This document shows positions 38,943-49,024 of a DNA stretch of 49,236 nucleotides, in pieces. Source of the stretch: Deltaproteobacteria bacterium (GTDB taxonomy: Bacteria > Myxococcota_A > Polyangia > JAAYKL01); NCBI GenBank assembly GCA_016935665.1, contig JAFGQN010000203.1, forward strand, positions 1-49,236. Direction: 5' to 3'. Each line of letters opens with the position of its first letter. Position 1 is the stretch's first letter. The translations under genes and the position numbers were made by a program. The notes below the pieces were generated by a model. The model ran no database searches. It saw only the letters and a list, made by a program, of their open reading frames with translations, and was not told where the DNA came from.

Positions 38943-38990
38943 ATGCGGTAAATTATCACCTGTTGTCAACAATGTGGAAGGATTTCCAGA

Positions 38991-41702
38991 ATGAGCGTTC
39001 TTGGTTTTTATTTTGAAGCACATCAGCCCCGTCGATTAAAGAAGCATCCGTTACCCGCAGATCCGTTCGATGATGCTTTGAACAAAGAGATTCTGAATAA
39101 AGTGGCCAATAAGTGCTACCTGCCCGCAAATGCGATGTTCGCGCGGCTGATTCAGGAACACGAAAATTTCAAGATTTGTTTCAGCGTCACCGGCACCCTG
39201 ATGGAGCAGGCGCTTATGTTCAACCGCAAACTGGTTGACAGTTTCGCCATGCTGGGACAACTGGCCAGGGAAACGGGGCGCGTGGAGTTTCTTGGAGAAA
39301 CATACTACCATTCGCTGACAGGCCTGTTCAAGGACGGCAATAAAGAGGAATTTAAAGAGCAGATAAAGAAGCACCGTGAGATGATGGAAAAGTATATTGG
39401 GGTGACGCCCAAATCATTTCGAAATACCGAGCTTCTGTACAACAATTCCATTGCCGGCGTTGCGGCGGAAATGGGGCACACATCCATTATCTGCGAAAAG
39501 CGCGATGATATGATTGCCGGCAAATCGCCCAACGCGGTGTTCAAGGACAAGCACGGCGCCATAACGGTAATTCCCAGGAATTATGACCTCAGCGACGAAC
39601 TGGCCTTTCGGTTTACCCACCGTCACTTTACCGCCGATACATTTGCAGACTGGGTGGCGCGCATAGATGGCGAAGTGGTGATGATCGGCATGGATTACGA
39701 AGCCATTGGTGAACATCAATGGGAGGATACCGGTATTTTTGGGTTCTGGGAGCATTTGCCCAGAGCGCTCGATGAACGCCCCAATATTGTAATGAAGAAT
39801 CCCACTGAAATCGGGTACGAACTGAAAGACGCGCAGCGGGTGAGCATTGACAATTTGGCCACTTCCTCATGGGCGGACGAGGGACGCAATACCAACCCCT
39901 GGCTGGGCAATCGCGGACAGCAGCGTTTGTTTGAGATGTATCAGGAGATGGAAACCCGCATTCGAATGAAGGATGATGAGGAGCTGCTGGACACCTGGCG
40001 CCATCTGGGCACATCCGACAACTTTTATTATATGTGCACCACGCGTCATGGCGCGGATGGCGGCGTCCACGAATACTTCAGTCATTTCGACGACGTCACC
40101 GAATCCATTGTGGCCTATACCACCGCGTTGACCCAGTTGGGCACTCGTCGCGCCAAAAAAGCGAAACAGGTGTCCAAAAGCGCCAAACGGTATCGACGAC
40201 CACGCGTTTTGCTGGTGACACCGGAAATCACGGAGCTGGCATCCGGATTTGGCAACCTTTCCAATGTGGTGAGTGCCAAAGGCGGGGGACTGGCCGACAT
40301 CAGTTCCGCGCTCATTGATGAAATGATGAAAATGGGACTGGATGTTCATGTGGCCATTCCCAAGTATGAACGTCAGATTCGCGAATATTCCCAGATTTCG
40401 CAGCGGGAGCTGGATCGGCTGGCCAGCATATTCAAGGGACCCAAACGTATTCACCTGGTGCAGGATTCCCTGTTCAGCCATATTCGCGACGTATACGAAA
40501 AACACGGCGCCAACGATGCATTGCACCGCTCCATTGCATTTCAGGAAAAGGTAATTAACACCGTGTTGAGTGAGGCGATGCCGGCGCACGGCAAAATGCT
40601 GGTGCACTGCAACGACTGGATGACAGGCTTGATTCCGGCCGCCGCCAGGGAGCGGGGCTTTAAAACCATGTTCACTATTCACAATATATACTCGGAAAAA
40701 AAGACGTTGCGAGAGTTGGAGGCCATGGGCATCGACGTCAGCCGCTTTTACAACGAGCTTTATCTGGAGCAGCATCCCGATTCCGTTGCCAACCCATGGG
40801 AGACCATTGGCGTGGATTTCCTGCTCAGCGGCATCAAGGCGTCCCATTTTGTAAACACCGTGAGTCCCACATTTTTGAACGAGATTGTGAATGGTTATTT
40901 TCCCGACATCATTTCATGGCAGACGCGGGAGGAGTTCAAGGCAAAGTATTTTGCCGGAGCGGCGTCCGGTATCCTGAATGCCCCCAAGGCCAATGCGCAC
41001 CCCGCAATTGGCAAAGGGCTTTTTCTCAACTATGACGAAACCACGTTTGTGGAAGGTAAGAAAGCCAACAAAATGGAGTTTCAGGAGCAGATGGGGCTCA
41101 AAGTGGATGAAAATGCGCCCCTGATGTTCTGGCCCAGCCGATTGTTTTCCCAAAAAGGCCCCGAGCTTCTGGCGGCCATTGCGCAGCCTCTGGTTGATGT
41201 ATACACAGAGGATAATCTGCAGATTGCGGTGGTCGCCAATGGCGACTATGGCTGGGAGCGTATTTATGGTCAAATCGCCTGTGCCAGCAACGGCCGGATT
41301 GCGTATTCCAACTTCGATGCCAATCTCAGCGAGCTGGGCAAGGCGGCTGCGGATTTCATTCTGATGCCGTCGCTCTACGAACCCTGCGGGCTGCCGCAGA
41401 TGGAGGGAATGCGATACGGAACACTGCCCATTGTACGTGCGACCGGAGGGCTTAAGGATACCGTGGAGCATTTCGACCCGGAAAAGGATACCGGAAACGG
41501 GTTTGTATTTAACGACTATGTTTCAGACGCGTTCTGGTGGGCCTGCAGCGAAGCCATGAATTTTTATCGGCTGCCAGAAAAAGCGCGCCATAGAACGATT
41601 CGTCGAGTGATGCGGGAAGGGGCCAATACATTCAATCTGGAAAAAACCACCATGCAGTATGTGCGTGTCTACGAAAAGCTGCTGGGAGAAAAACTGATAT
41701 AA
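38991..41702 (+). CDS. GH57 glycoside hydrolase fused to GT5 glycogen synthase
   Basis: This 903-aa cytoplasmic protein joins two alpha-glucan enzymes. Residues 1-395 are a GH57 alpha-amylase-like domain: EAHQPRR (region 1), LGETYYHSL, FRNTELLYNN with the predicted nucleophile Glu147, and GMDYEAIGEHQW with the acid/base candidate Asp235. A short basic linker (KKAKQVSKSAKRYRR) leads at about 403 to a GlgA/GT5 glycogen synthase with AKGGGLADI near 428 (the KxGGL ADP-glucose loop), HCNDWMTGLIPA, and the C-terminal MPSLYEPCGLPQMEGMRYG. Separate GH57 and glgA genes are often neighbours; here they are one chain. It should act in glycogen synthesis and trimming. AAGGA precedes the ATG. Confidence 0.93.
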   Translation: MSVLGFYFEAHQPRRLKKHPLPADPFDDALNKEILNKVANKCYLPANAMFARLIQEHENFKICFSVTGTLMEQALMFNRKLVDSFAMLGQLARETGRVEFLGETYYHSLTGLFKDGNKEEFKEQIKKHREMMEKYIGVTPKSFRNTELLYNNSIAGVAAEMGHTSIICEKRDDMIAGKSPNAVFKDKHGAITVIPRNYDLSDELAFRFTHRHFTADTFADWVARIDGEVVMIGMDYEAIGEHQWEDTGIFGFWEHLPRALDERPNIVMKNPTEIGYELKDAQRVSIDNLATSSWADEGRNTNPWLGNRGQQRLFEMYQEMETRIRMKDDEELLDTWRHLGTSDNFYYMCTTRHGADGGVHEYFSHFDDVTESIVAYTTALTQLGTRRAKKAKQVSKSAKRYRRPRVLLVTPEITELASGFGNLSNVVSAKGGGLADISSALIDEMMKMGLDVHVAIPKYERQIREYSQISQRELDRLASIFKGPKRIHLVQDSLFSHIRDVYEKHGANDALHRSIAFQEKVINTVLSEAMPAHGKMLVHCNDWMTGLIPAAARERGFKTMFTIHNIYSEKKTLRELEAMGIDVSRFYNELYLEQHPDSVANPWETIGVDFLLSGIKASHFVNTVSPTFLNEIVNGYFPDIISWQTREEFKAKYFAGAASGILNAPKANAHPAIGKGLFLNYDETTFVEGKKANKMEFQEQMGLKVDENAPLMFWPSRLFSQKGPELLAAIAQPLVDVYTEDNLQIAVVANGDYGWERIYGQIACASNGRIAYSNFDANLSELGKAAADFILMPSLYEPCGLPQMEGMRYGTLPIVRATGGLKDTVEHFDPEKDTGNGFVFNDYVSDAFWWACSEAMNFYRLPEKARHRTIRRVMREGANTFNLEKTTMQYVRVYEKLLGEKLI

Positions 41703-41744
41703 TCAGTTGAACAATTCTTCGATTTCCCCATAAGTACTTATCGC

Positions 41745-43550
41745 ATGGCTTTGGTTACAATTAAAAACGCCTGGCTGTCGTATGGCGGCTATCCACTTTT
41801 CGAAGACACTGAATTTCAGATTGAGCCCCAGGAACGCGTTTGTCTGGTGGGACGCAACGGGGCGGGCAAGTCCACTCTGCTGAAGATTGTGCTTGGAAAT
41901 GTGCCCCTCGAAAAAGGGGATGTCATCAGACAGCCTCAGGCAAAAATCGCATACCTGCCCCAGGATGTGCCCGATGATATCGAAGGGCGCTGTCTTGAGG
42001 TGGTTCAAAAAGGCGCAAACGCGGGTGTTCACGATGCCCACGAAGCGGAATATCGCGCGCAGTCGGTAATCACCCAGCTGGGGCTGGATGAAAACGAGCT
42101 CGTACAAAACATGTCCGGTGGCCAAAAGCGGCGGGTGCTGCTGGCCCGGTCAATTGTTTCGGAACCGGATTTGCTGCTGCTGGACGAGCCCAGCAACCAT
42201 CTGGATATTGAATCCATCGGCTGGTTGGAGAATTTTCTGTGCCGCTTCGATGGCGCCATTCTTTTTGTGTCCCACGACCGGTATTTTTTAAAGAAAGTAG
42301 CCACCCGAATCGTGGATTTGGATGCGGGCAAACTGACCAGCTGGCCCGGCAATTACGAGCTTTATCTGGAGCGAAAAGCCGAGTTGCTGGAAGTGGCCAA
42401 AGCCCAGAATGAAAAATTTGAAAAGAAACTGGCTGAAGAAGAAGCGTGGATTCGGCAGGGCATCAAGGCCAGGCGTACCCGCAATGAAGGTCGCGTGCGC
42501 AATCTGCTGAAACTTCGGGAAGTTGCACGGCAACGGCGAAAACAGCTGGGAAAAACCGATTTCAGCATTAATGACCAGACAGCACGCGCCAGCAAGCGGG
42601 TGATTCAACTGAAGAACGCCTCATACGACTGGAAAGAGAACGATTCCAGCAACGGCCTGCGACTCATTGATGGACTGGACTACACCGTCTATCGCGGCGA
42701 CAAGCTGGGAATTGTCGGCAAGAACGGATGCGGTAAAACCACATTGATTCGGCTGATGCTGGGAGAACTGTCTCCCACGGCTGGAGAGGTCGAGCTGGGA
42801 GAGAATCTGGCCGTGGCCTATCTGGATCAGCTGCGGGGCAGACTGGACGAAAGCAAAACCGTGGCTGAAAATATCAGTGACACCGACAACATCCTTTTGG
42901 GCGGGAAACCCAAACACGTGATTTCCTATCTGCGTGACTTTCTATTCACCGCAGATAGGGCCAAATCCCCCCTTTGGGTGTTGTCCGGTGGCGAGCGAAA
43001 TCGACTGCTGCTCGCCAAGCTGTTTACGCAGCCCGCCAATTTACTGGTGTTTGATGAGCCCACCAACGATTTGGATTCGGAAACGCTGGAGCTGCTGGAA
43101 GACAAAATCGCAGCTTTCGACGGCACTGTTCTGGTGGTGAGCCATGACCGGGAATTCCTCAACAATACAGTGACCGGCACGCTGGTTTTTGAGGATGGCG
43201 CCATCCGCGATTACGCCGGTGGGTATGACGATTGGATTACACAACGCCCTGTTTTGGAAAATAGAGTTAAAAAAGCCGAAAAGAAGTCGAAACCCAAATC
43301 CAATGCCAGTCGCCGCAAGCTCACCTACAAGGAGAATCGCGAACTGGAAGCGCTGCCAGGAGAGATAGAGGCGCTGGAAGCAGAGCAGGAAACATTGACA
43401 GCCAGGATGCAGGATCCGGCGTTTTTTATTGATAACGCGGATGAGGTCAACGCCACCAGCGACAGGCTGGCGGAAATTGAGAACCTGCTGATGGCTTCTC
43501 TTGAACGCTGGGAGTTGTTGGAATCCATTGGCGAGGGCAGATCACAATGA
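41745..43550 (+). CDS. uup: ABC-F ATPase, Uup-like
   Basis: This 601-aa soluble protein has two ABC ATPase cassettes and no membrane part. Cassette 1 has GRNGAGKST, signature MSGGQKRR and Walker B LLLLDEPSNHLD. Cassette 2 has GKNGCGKTT, signature LSGGERNR and Walker B LLVFDEPTNDLD. A basic linker joins them and a C-terminal coiled coil (about 535-595) resembles the Uup DNA/ribosome-binding tail. ABC-F proteins act on ribosomes; Uup is linked to transposon excision and ribosome assembly in E. coli. It lies 42 bases after the GH57-GT5 gene and overlaps rlmN by 4 bases. Another ABC-F subfamily is possible, but the tail favours Uup. Confidence 0.9.
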   Translation: MALVTIKNAWLSYGGYPLFEDTEFQIEPQERVCLVGRNGAGKSTLLKIVLGNVPLEKGDVIRQPQAKIAYLPQDVPDDIEGRCLEVVQKGANAGVHDAHEAEYRAQSVITQLGLDENELVQNMSGGQKRRVLLARSIVSEPDLLLLDEPSNHLDIESIGWLENFLCRFDGAILFVSHDRYFLKKVATRIVDLDAGKLTSWPGNYELYLERKAELLEVAKAQNEKFEKKLAEEEAWIRQGIKARRTRNEGRVRNLLKLREVARQRRKQLGKTDFSINDQTARASKRVIQLKNASYDWKENDSSNGLRLIDGLDYTVYRGDKLGIVGKNGCGKTTLIRLMLGELSPTAGEVELGENLAVAYLDQLRGRLDESKTVAENISDTDNILLGGKPKHVISYLRDFLFTADRAKSPLWVLSGGERNRLLLAKLFTQPANLLVFDEPTNDLDSETLELLEDKIAAFDGTVLVVSHDREFLNNTVTGTLVFEDGAIRDYAGGYDDWITQRPVLENRVKKAEKKSKPKSNASRRKLTYKENRELEALPGEIEALEAEQETLTARMQDPAFFIDNADEVNATSDRLAEIENLLMASLERWELLESIGEGRSQ

Positions 43551-44587
43551 GTTTTGACGATACTCCGCTGGTGAGTGCCAACCTCGAAGAATTAAAGGCG
43601 ATTTTATCCCAGGAAGGATATCCGGCCTATCGCGCGTCTCAGATTTTTGACTGGATTCACGCCCGCGGAGAGCTCGATCCTGAGCGAATGACCAATTTGC
43701 CCGAAGCGCTTCGCCAGACGTTAAAACAAAGCAACGCCCTCGTGCCGGTGCAGCTGGGAGAAGTCCATACATCGGCGGACGGAACGCGGAAAATAGAAAT
43801 CCTGTTGAGCGACGGCCTGATGGTGGAAACGGTGCTCATTCCGGACGGGAAGAAGCTTACACAGTGCATTTCATCTCAGGTGGGTTGTTCAGTGGGGTGT
43901 GACTTCTGTCGCTCCGGCAAATTTGGCTATGTGCGCAACCTGGATGCGGCCGAGATTATCGGTCAGGTGCTGGTGGCGAAGCAGGCGTATTTCGAAGACG
44001 AACAACTGACCAATGTGGTGTTTATGGGGATTGGCGAACCGCTCCATAACTACGACAATGTGGTGCGCACCTGGCGGTTGCTGTGTGATCCGTCGGGATT
44101 AAATCTGTCGTCACGCAAAGTCACCATCTCCACCGCCGGCATCGTTCACGGCATCGAAAAGCTGGGCCTCGATTTGGGGGGCAAAGCCGCTTTGGCCATC
44201 TCGCTGCATGCCGCGACCGAAGACACTCGACAAAAACTGGTCACTGGCCTTAAAGCATCTCTTGCGGATATTATCGATGCACTTAAGCGGTATCCGTTGC
44301 CCAAACGTCGTCGGTTCACCATTGAATACGTTCTGGTGAAGGGTGTGAATGATTCCGACGAAGACGCCCGCAATCTTTCCAAACTGCTCAACCCCATTCC
44401 TGTTAAAGTGAATCTGCTGCCGCTGAATCCGCACGATTTATCGAACATGGCGCCGCCGGATGACGCACGCGTTGAAGCCTTTCAACGAATATTGGTGAAC
44501 AAGGGAATATCAGTTTTTATGCGCAAACGGCGCGGAGATGATATAAATGCGGCATGTGGTCAGCTTTTGGGCAAACCAGGCAAATAA
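43547..44587 (+). CDS. rlmN: 23S rRNA/tRNA adenine-C2 methyltransferase RlmN
   Basis: This 346-aa radical SAM enzyme methylates C2 of A2503 in 23S rRNA and A37 of some tRNAs. The iron-sulfur cluster motif CSVGCDFC is at C114, C118 and C121. The N-terminal RlmN domain has YPAYRASQIFDWIH. VVFMGIGEPL binds SAM. The catalytic C-terminal Cys is in DINAACGQL (about C337). Glu94 in LMVETVLIP corresponds to the conserved glutamate. The start overlaps the uup stop (ATGA), so both ribosome-related genes are translationally coupled. It ends the operon that starts with the VanW gene. Confidence 0.96.
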   Translation: MSFDDTPLVSANLEELKAILSQEGYPAYRASQIFDWIHARGELDPERMTNLPEALRQTLKQSNALVPVQLGEVHTSADGTRKIEILLSDGLMVETVLIPDGKKLTQCISSQVGCSVGCDFCRSGKFGYVRNLDAAEIIGQVLVAKQAYFEDEQLTNVVFMGIGEPLHNYDNVVRTWRLLCDPSGLNLSSRKVTISTAGIVHGIEKLGLDLGGKAALAISLHAATEDTRQKLVTGLKASLADIIDALKRYPLPKRRRFTIEYVLVKGVNDSDEDARNLSKLLNPIPVKVNLLPLNPHDLSNMAPPDDARVEAFQRILVNKGISVFMRKRRGDDINAACGQLLGKPGK

Positions 44588-44797
44588 GCGGATTACACAT
44601 GCAGTGCACCGCGGCATTGGCGATTGTCAAACGCGTTTAATCAGCCTGTCACAATCAACTGCCTGCCATATTCGCTTAAGGGATGAGACCGGGAACAAAT
44701 TGGCTTCGCCAGCGTTAATGCTCAAATGGGTGAAATTTCAGAAGTTGGACTTTTTTAAGAGCTGTATGCGATATTTGTTGACACTCATTGGACGAAA

Positions 44798-45382
44798 ATG
44801 ACAGATTACACGGCCTACAATAGATACCTGTTTAACGAATTTGAGTTCAATTCTCAATTCGACATATCTAAATGTACCGAAAGCTGGCCTTTTCGAATAC
44901 ATCCCGTGGGGAATGTGGCAATTGAGGGTGTTGCAACACGCATTTTCCAGTTTGGCGAGAATGAAAATCTTTGGTATCTGGTAGATGGTGAGTCCATTTC
45001 CGTGTATCACGGCGGCGGTCTGAATCCGCTGCAGTTTAAAATGTTTTTGCTGGGAAATATCTGGTTGGGCAGAAATCAACCCATCGATCTCCATACGTCT
45101 ATATTGGGCGATTCCAGAGTGCCGGCAACGACGGTGCGCAAAGAGAATATTCGAACGCTGGTGGAGAAATTTTTTCCAGGTACAAAGGTATCCATCTCTG
45201 AAGGGCTTCTGCTGAAAAAGTGCAATGAGTACGTGGCGCTGGTGATAGAAGAATTGACCGGCGCCGCTCATGTGATTGGCAATAAAATGATACTGCGCAA
45301 TATTCCCTTTGAAAACCTGTCTCCCTGGAAGCGTCTCTCCATTGGCATTGGTACGCTCATATCCAAGAATCTGTTGCGATAA
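44798..45382 (+). CDS. Uncharacterised 194-aa protein
   Basis: I do not recognise this protein. It has no signal peptide or membrane helix, a balanced composition with several aromatic residues (YNRYLFNEFEFN at the start), and a central IYHGGG-like turn (ISVYHGGGLNPLQF). The second half has alternating hydrophobic strands and helices. The gene is isolated: 210 bases after rlmN and 174 before the beta-propeller lipoprotein. No clear ribosome binding site precedes the ATG. Codon use and a continuous 194-codon frame support a real gene, but with lower confidence than its neighbours. Confidence 0.6.
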   Translation: MTDYTAYNRYLFNEFEFNSQFDISKCTESWPFRIHPVGNVAIEGVATRIFQFGENENLWYLVDGESISVYHGGGLNPLQFKMFLLGNIWLGRNQPIDLHTSILGDSRVPATTVRKENIRTLVEKFFPGTKVSISEGLLLKKCNEYVALVIEELTGAAHVIGNKMILRNIPFENLSPWKRLSIGIGTLISKNLLR

Positions 45383-45543
45383 ACGCAAAAGCTGCAATCG
45401 TTCCAATGCTGACACAATGCGTGCCAGCATAATCGGGTCGAAAAATCAATGTGCAATCCTTAATTGTCTCATCTTTTCAATGGGTTATGTTTCCTGTTGC
45501 TGGTTGGTGTGATTTTTGCTTTTTCTGTTGCCAGTATAATATG

Positions 45544-45549
45544 AAGGAG
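45544..45549 (+). promoter_or_regulatory. Strong ribosome binding site of the beta-propeller lipoprotein
   Basis: AAGGAG lies 7 bases before ATG 45557 and fixes the start. A TATAAT (45535-45540) directly upstream is too close to be a normal -10 box for this gene. Confidence 0.8.
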
Positions 45550-45556
45550 AAAATCC

Positions 45557-48500
45557 ATGAAAAAGATACTTGCATACGCATGTTTGACTTATTTAATTCT
45601 GGCCTTGTTTCAAATCACCGGATGCGGTGATGGCCCAAATTCCGGAGGGGACGATTTATACGGTTCAGATAGAGATACCAATCGTACAGACGGCTCCGAC
45701 CCGGAAGACTCGTCAGCGCCATTGGACACTGGGCGGGTGGGGGATACTGATTTTGTATCTGCAAATCCCAGTCAGACGTATTATTCGGATGCAGATGCCG
45801 ATGGTGATACCGATGTCGATGGCGACGTGGATGGGGAAGGGGATGTTGACAGCGCTGAGACCAACGATGCCGATGACACGGATTCCGGTGAAACGGAGCG
45901 CGAAATAGAAGAAGCGGATATTCTTCATGTAGTGGACAATACCCTCTATGCGCTGTCCCGTTATCGCGGCTTGACGGTTATTGATATTTCAACCCCGGCG
46001 AAGATGCGAATTCTGGGCCGCTTCCAGGCATACGGCGTGCCGTTTGAGATGTACATTCGCGACAATGTGGTGATGGCCCTGTATTCCAGCTTTTATTCTT
46101 ATGAGTATAATGACGAGACCGGTCAAATGGAATCCGGTTCCAACAGTCGGGTTCTCGCTCTGGATGTGAGCAATCCGGCGCAGATTACCGAATTGGGCGC
46201 CTTTGAGCTGTTGGGGGCCATGAGCGATTCCCGCATTGTGGGTGACGTGCTGTACACGGTGTCCTTTGAAGATGGCTATTGCCGGGGATGCGACGCCACG
46301 CGCAAATCCGTCATCACCTCTCTGGATATGGCCAACCTCACCACTATTCATGTGGTGGACAGTCTTGCATTCGAAGAGGAGAATTACTCATGGCGCCGCA
46401 GTATCGCGGTCAATCAGAATCGCATGTACGTATCCGGCCCGGGATATACGGCGGACGACTGGGATGGGTATCGGTCAACACTGCAGGTGGTGGACATCTC
46501 GGATCCCGGCGGCGATTTGGTGGAAGGGGCGAGCGTGGAACTGGCCGGTCAGATTGAAAGTCGCTGGCAGATGAATGAATACAACGGTGTGTTGCGCATC
46601 ATCAGTCAGCCGGGAAGCACGTGGGGGTCCGGGGAACAACCGGTGGTGGAAACGTTCGAAGTGGTTTCATCACAGGAACTCAAACCGCTGGGCCAAATGA
46701 AAATGACGCTGCCCACACCAGAGAATCTGATGAGTGTGCGTTTCGATGGAGACCGCGCCTATGCGGTTACATTTGAGAGAACAGACCCTCTGTTTGTTAT
46801 CGATATTTCAGACCCCACACAGCCGGTACAATTGGGCGAGCTGGAAATCCCCGGCTGGCTTTATCATATGGAACCGCGCGGCGACAGGCTCTTTGCCATT
46901 GGCTTTGATGATTCATCCGATGTGGCGGGGGGGATGGCCGTATCCCTTTTCGATGTGGCCAATCCCACCGAGCCCGTGATGCTCGACCGTGTTAATTTTG
47001 GCAGTCAGTGGGGATGGATGCCCGAAGATCAGGATCGTATCCACAAGGCATTCCGCATTCTGGATGATTTGGGCCTGATACTGATGCCATTTTCGGGATG
47101 GAGTACCACGGACGATGGGTATTATGGTCAATACCATTCGGGAATTCAGCTTATCGATTTTACAAACGACACCCTCACATTGCGCGGTGTGGCGCCCCAT
47201 AAGGGGCATGCGCGTCGCGCGTTTGTACACGACGACACGCTTTTTGCCATGTCCGATGAACGGGTTGACGCCTTCAGCATCGATGATCGCGACAACCCTC
47301 AAAAACTGTCGTCTGTCACGCTTTCAAGGACCGTCTATCGCACGGTTCGCGCCGGTGATTACGTGGTGGAACTGATCTCCGACTGGTGGACAAAGGAAGC
47401 GGGCCTTGAAATTTATCCCATCGATGCGCCGGATGGGGACATTCCTGTTGGGACAATTGATTTGTCCGGACTGCGACCGGAGAATGCCTACGAGTATTAC
47501 TACTGGTATTCATCGTTCAATTTTTCCAATGCGGCGCTTTATCAGAATGGCAATTACATCTATCTGATGTGGAGTGAATATCCCAGCTACATTGAGTACG
47601 ATATGGCCTACGAGGAGGATTACCAGGAACCGCAGGAAAAACTGGGTGTGGCCATCTTTGATATCAGCGATGCGACACAGCCCAAAATGGTAAATAAGCA
47701 AATGCTGCCCATGCTGTTTAACCCGGGCCGGTATAATTCCTACTGGTATTCCCGTGCTCTCCCTGGTGTGGGCAACGCGATGGTGCAAAAAGGAGCTGTA
47801 TTTGCTTCGAAAGTCAACAGATACGACTGGTACTACAATGAAGATGGAGACTACGTTGATAAATCCAAAAAACAGATAGCCGTTTTGGATTTGTCTTCGC
47901 CCAGTAATATTCAGTACGCCACCATCGAACAGGATAGTTACCAAAACGAACAAGGGTTCCAGGATGGCGATGGCGTACTGTATTCCTCACACTCGGAAGC
48001 GGTGGATGACGAAGCAAAGAGTGTGAAATTTTATCTGGATCGTTTGGACATATCCAATCCAGAGGCGCCCAAATGGTTGCCGCCCATTAATGTGCCGGGA
48101 ACGCCCGTCTATTACTCCGAGCGCACCGGAAAACTGGTGACCATCGATTATCGCTGGGTATTCACCACCGCCAAAGACGACGCGGAATGTGGCAAGAACT
48201 ATTATTACTATTATGGCGTTATATACGATGAAGAGACAAAAGAGTGCGCAAAACTCCATTACCGGCTGGCATTGCTGCAGGTGGATGACATTCGTGCGGC
48301 CATGGTGCAGGAATTGTCGCTGGGTCAGCTATCAGCGCTGGGACGCGTCGTGGCCACCGATGAGGCGCTGTTCCTGAACCTGCCGTTGCAGTACATCTGG
48401 CATAATGACTATGAAGACTACGAGGTGGAATTGCCCCGATTGCTGGCATGGTCTCTGAATGATGCCACGCCATTTAAAGAACTGGGAAACTGGACGGTAC

Positions 48501-48715
48501 CCGCAACTTATGTCTATCTGCAGGACGTCAAAGGCACCCGCGCTCTCATGTCCACCGACTATCCGCCGGCCGCACTGCTGTACGATGCCGCTGTGGGGGG
48601 GGAAGACGCCTTGACCCAGGAGATGCTCCGGGGATACGGCTACGACATGACCCTCGAATCCGACTTCATCATCTCCGCCAACGGCATGTGGGGCGTGCAG
48701 ACTATTAAACTGTAA
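45557..48715 (+). CDS. Large lipoprotein with C-terminal beta-propeller domain
   Basis: This 1052-aa lipoprotein has a signal peptide ending in the lipobox ITGC (Cys23). An acidic linker (about 28-115) with DADGDTDVDGDVDG-type repeats follows, like that of the 31189-32133 lipoprotein. From about residue 120 to the end is a long beta-strand-rich region with recurring blocks such as LTVIDISTPAKMRILG, LVVIDISDPTQPVQLGELE-like and VAIFDISDATQPKMV. These blocks match the secreted beta-propeller family distantly related to WD-40 (PF09826), each giving one blade. It is likely on the cell surface and may bind proteins or glycans. The length is compatible with one large or two propellers. The sequence is rich in Tyr and Trp in the middle. 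Confidence 0.85.
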   Translation: MKKILAYACLTYLILALFQITGCGDGPNSGGDDLYGSDRDTNRTDGSDPEDSSAPLDTGRVGDTDFVSANPSQTYYSDADADGDTDVDGDVDGEGDVDSAETNDADDTDSGETEREIEEADILHVVDNTLYALSRYRGLTVIDISTPAKMRILGRFQAYGVPFEMYIRDNVVMALYSSFYSYEYNDETGQMESGSNSRVLALDVSNPAQITELGAFELLGAMSDSRIVGDVLYTVSFEDGYCRGCDATRKSVITSLDMANLTTIHVVDSLAFEEENYSWRRSIAVNQNRMYVSGPGYTADDWDGYRSTLQVVDISDPGGDLVEGASVELAGQIESRWQMNEYNGVLRIISQPGSTWGSGEQPVVETFEVVSSQELKPLGQMKMTLPTPENLMSVRFDGDRAYAVTFERTDPLFVIDISDPTQPVQLGELEIPGWLYHMEPRGDRLFAIGFDDSSDVAGGMAVSLFDVANPTEPVMLDRVNFGSQWGWMPEDQDRIHKAFRILDDLGLILMPFSGWSTTDDGYYGQYHSGIQLIDFTNDTLTLRGVAPHKGHARRAFVHDDTLFAMSDERVDAFSIDDRDNPQKLSSVTLSRTVYRTVRAGDYVVELISDWWTKEAGLEIYPIDAPDGDIPVGTIDLSGLRPENAYEYYYWYSSFNFSNAALYQNGNYIYLMWSEYPSYIEYDMAYEEDYQEPQEKLGVAIFDISDATQPKMVNKQMLPMLFNPGRYNSYWYSRALPGVGNAMVQKGAVFASKVNRYDWYYNEDGDYVDKSKKQIAVLDLSSPSNIQYATIEQDSYQNEQGFQDGDGVLYSSHSEAVDDEAKSVKFYLDRLDISNPEAPKWLPPINVPGTPVYYSERTGKLVTIDYRWVFTTAKDDAECGKNYYYYYGVIYDEETKECAKLHYRLALLQVDDIRAAMVQELSLGQLSALGRVVATDEALFLNLPLQYIWHNDYEDYEVELPRLLAWSLNDATPFKELGNWTVPATYVYLQDVKGTRALMSTDYPPAALLYDAAVGGEDALTQEMLRGYGYDMTLESDFIISANGMWGVQTIKL

Positions 48716-49024
48716 GCGTAACTTTTTTTCAAACGTCTCTTATTCTCCCCTGACTTTTCCCAATTTCATTCGCAATAAAATATCGACAAGCTCTCCAGAC
48801 AATTTCACAAGCGCCATTTCCAGTTTTCATACGTCGCAAAAAGATGAACGGTTGTGTAAACAATCCATCCAAATCCGGACTTTGCTTTTTTTGGGAATAC
48901 CGACCATTCCTGCGAATGTCCAGAAAGGCGCTGCCATAACATGGACCCATACGTCAGATGATGCTATGTTAGTGTGATTGTTCTCCTGGTGGAACCGTGA
49001 AACCAAGGTGTCACCTGTTTTTTA
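48716..49024. other. Intergenic region before the last gene
   Basis: About 309 bases without a credible gene. There is no terminator with a clear stem after the beta-propeller gene, only a T-run at 48723-48729. The palindrome AGGTGTCACCT (about 49006-49016) lies just upstream of the next start and could be a small operator. Confidence 0.4.

Noticed and set aside
44547-44801. 84-codon frame after rlmN
   Set aside because: It overlaps the rlmN 3' end in another frame, has no ribosome binding site and no recognisable sequence.
45535-45540. Perfect TATAAT before the beta-propeller lipoprotein
   Set aside because: Transcription would begin inside the ribosome binding site, and no -35 box is at the right distance.
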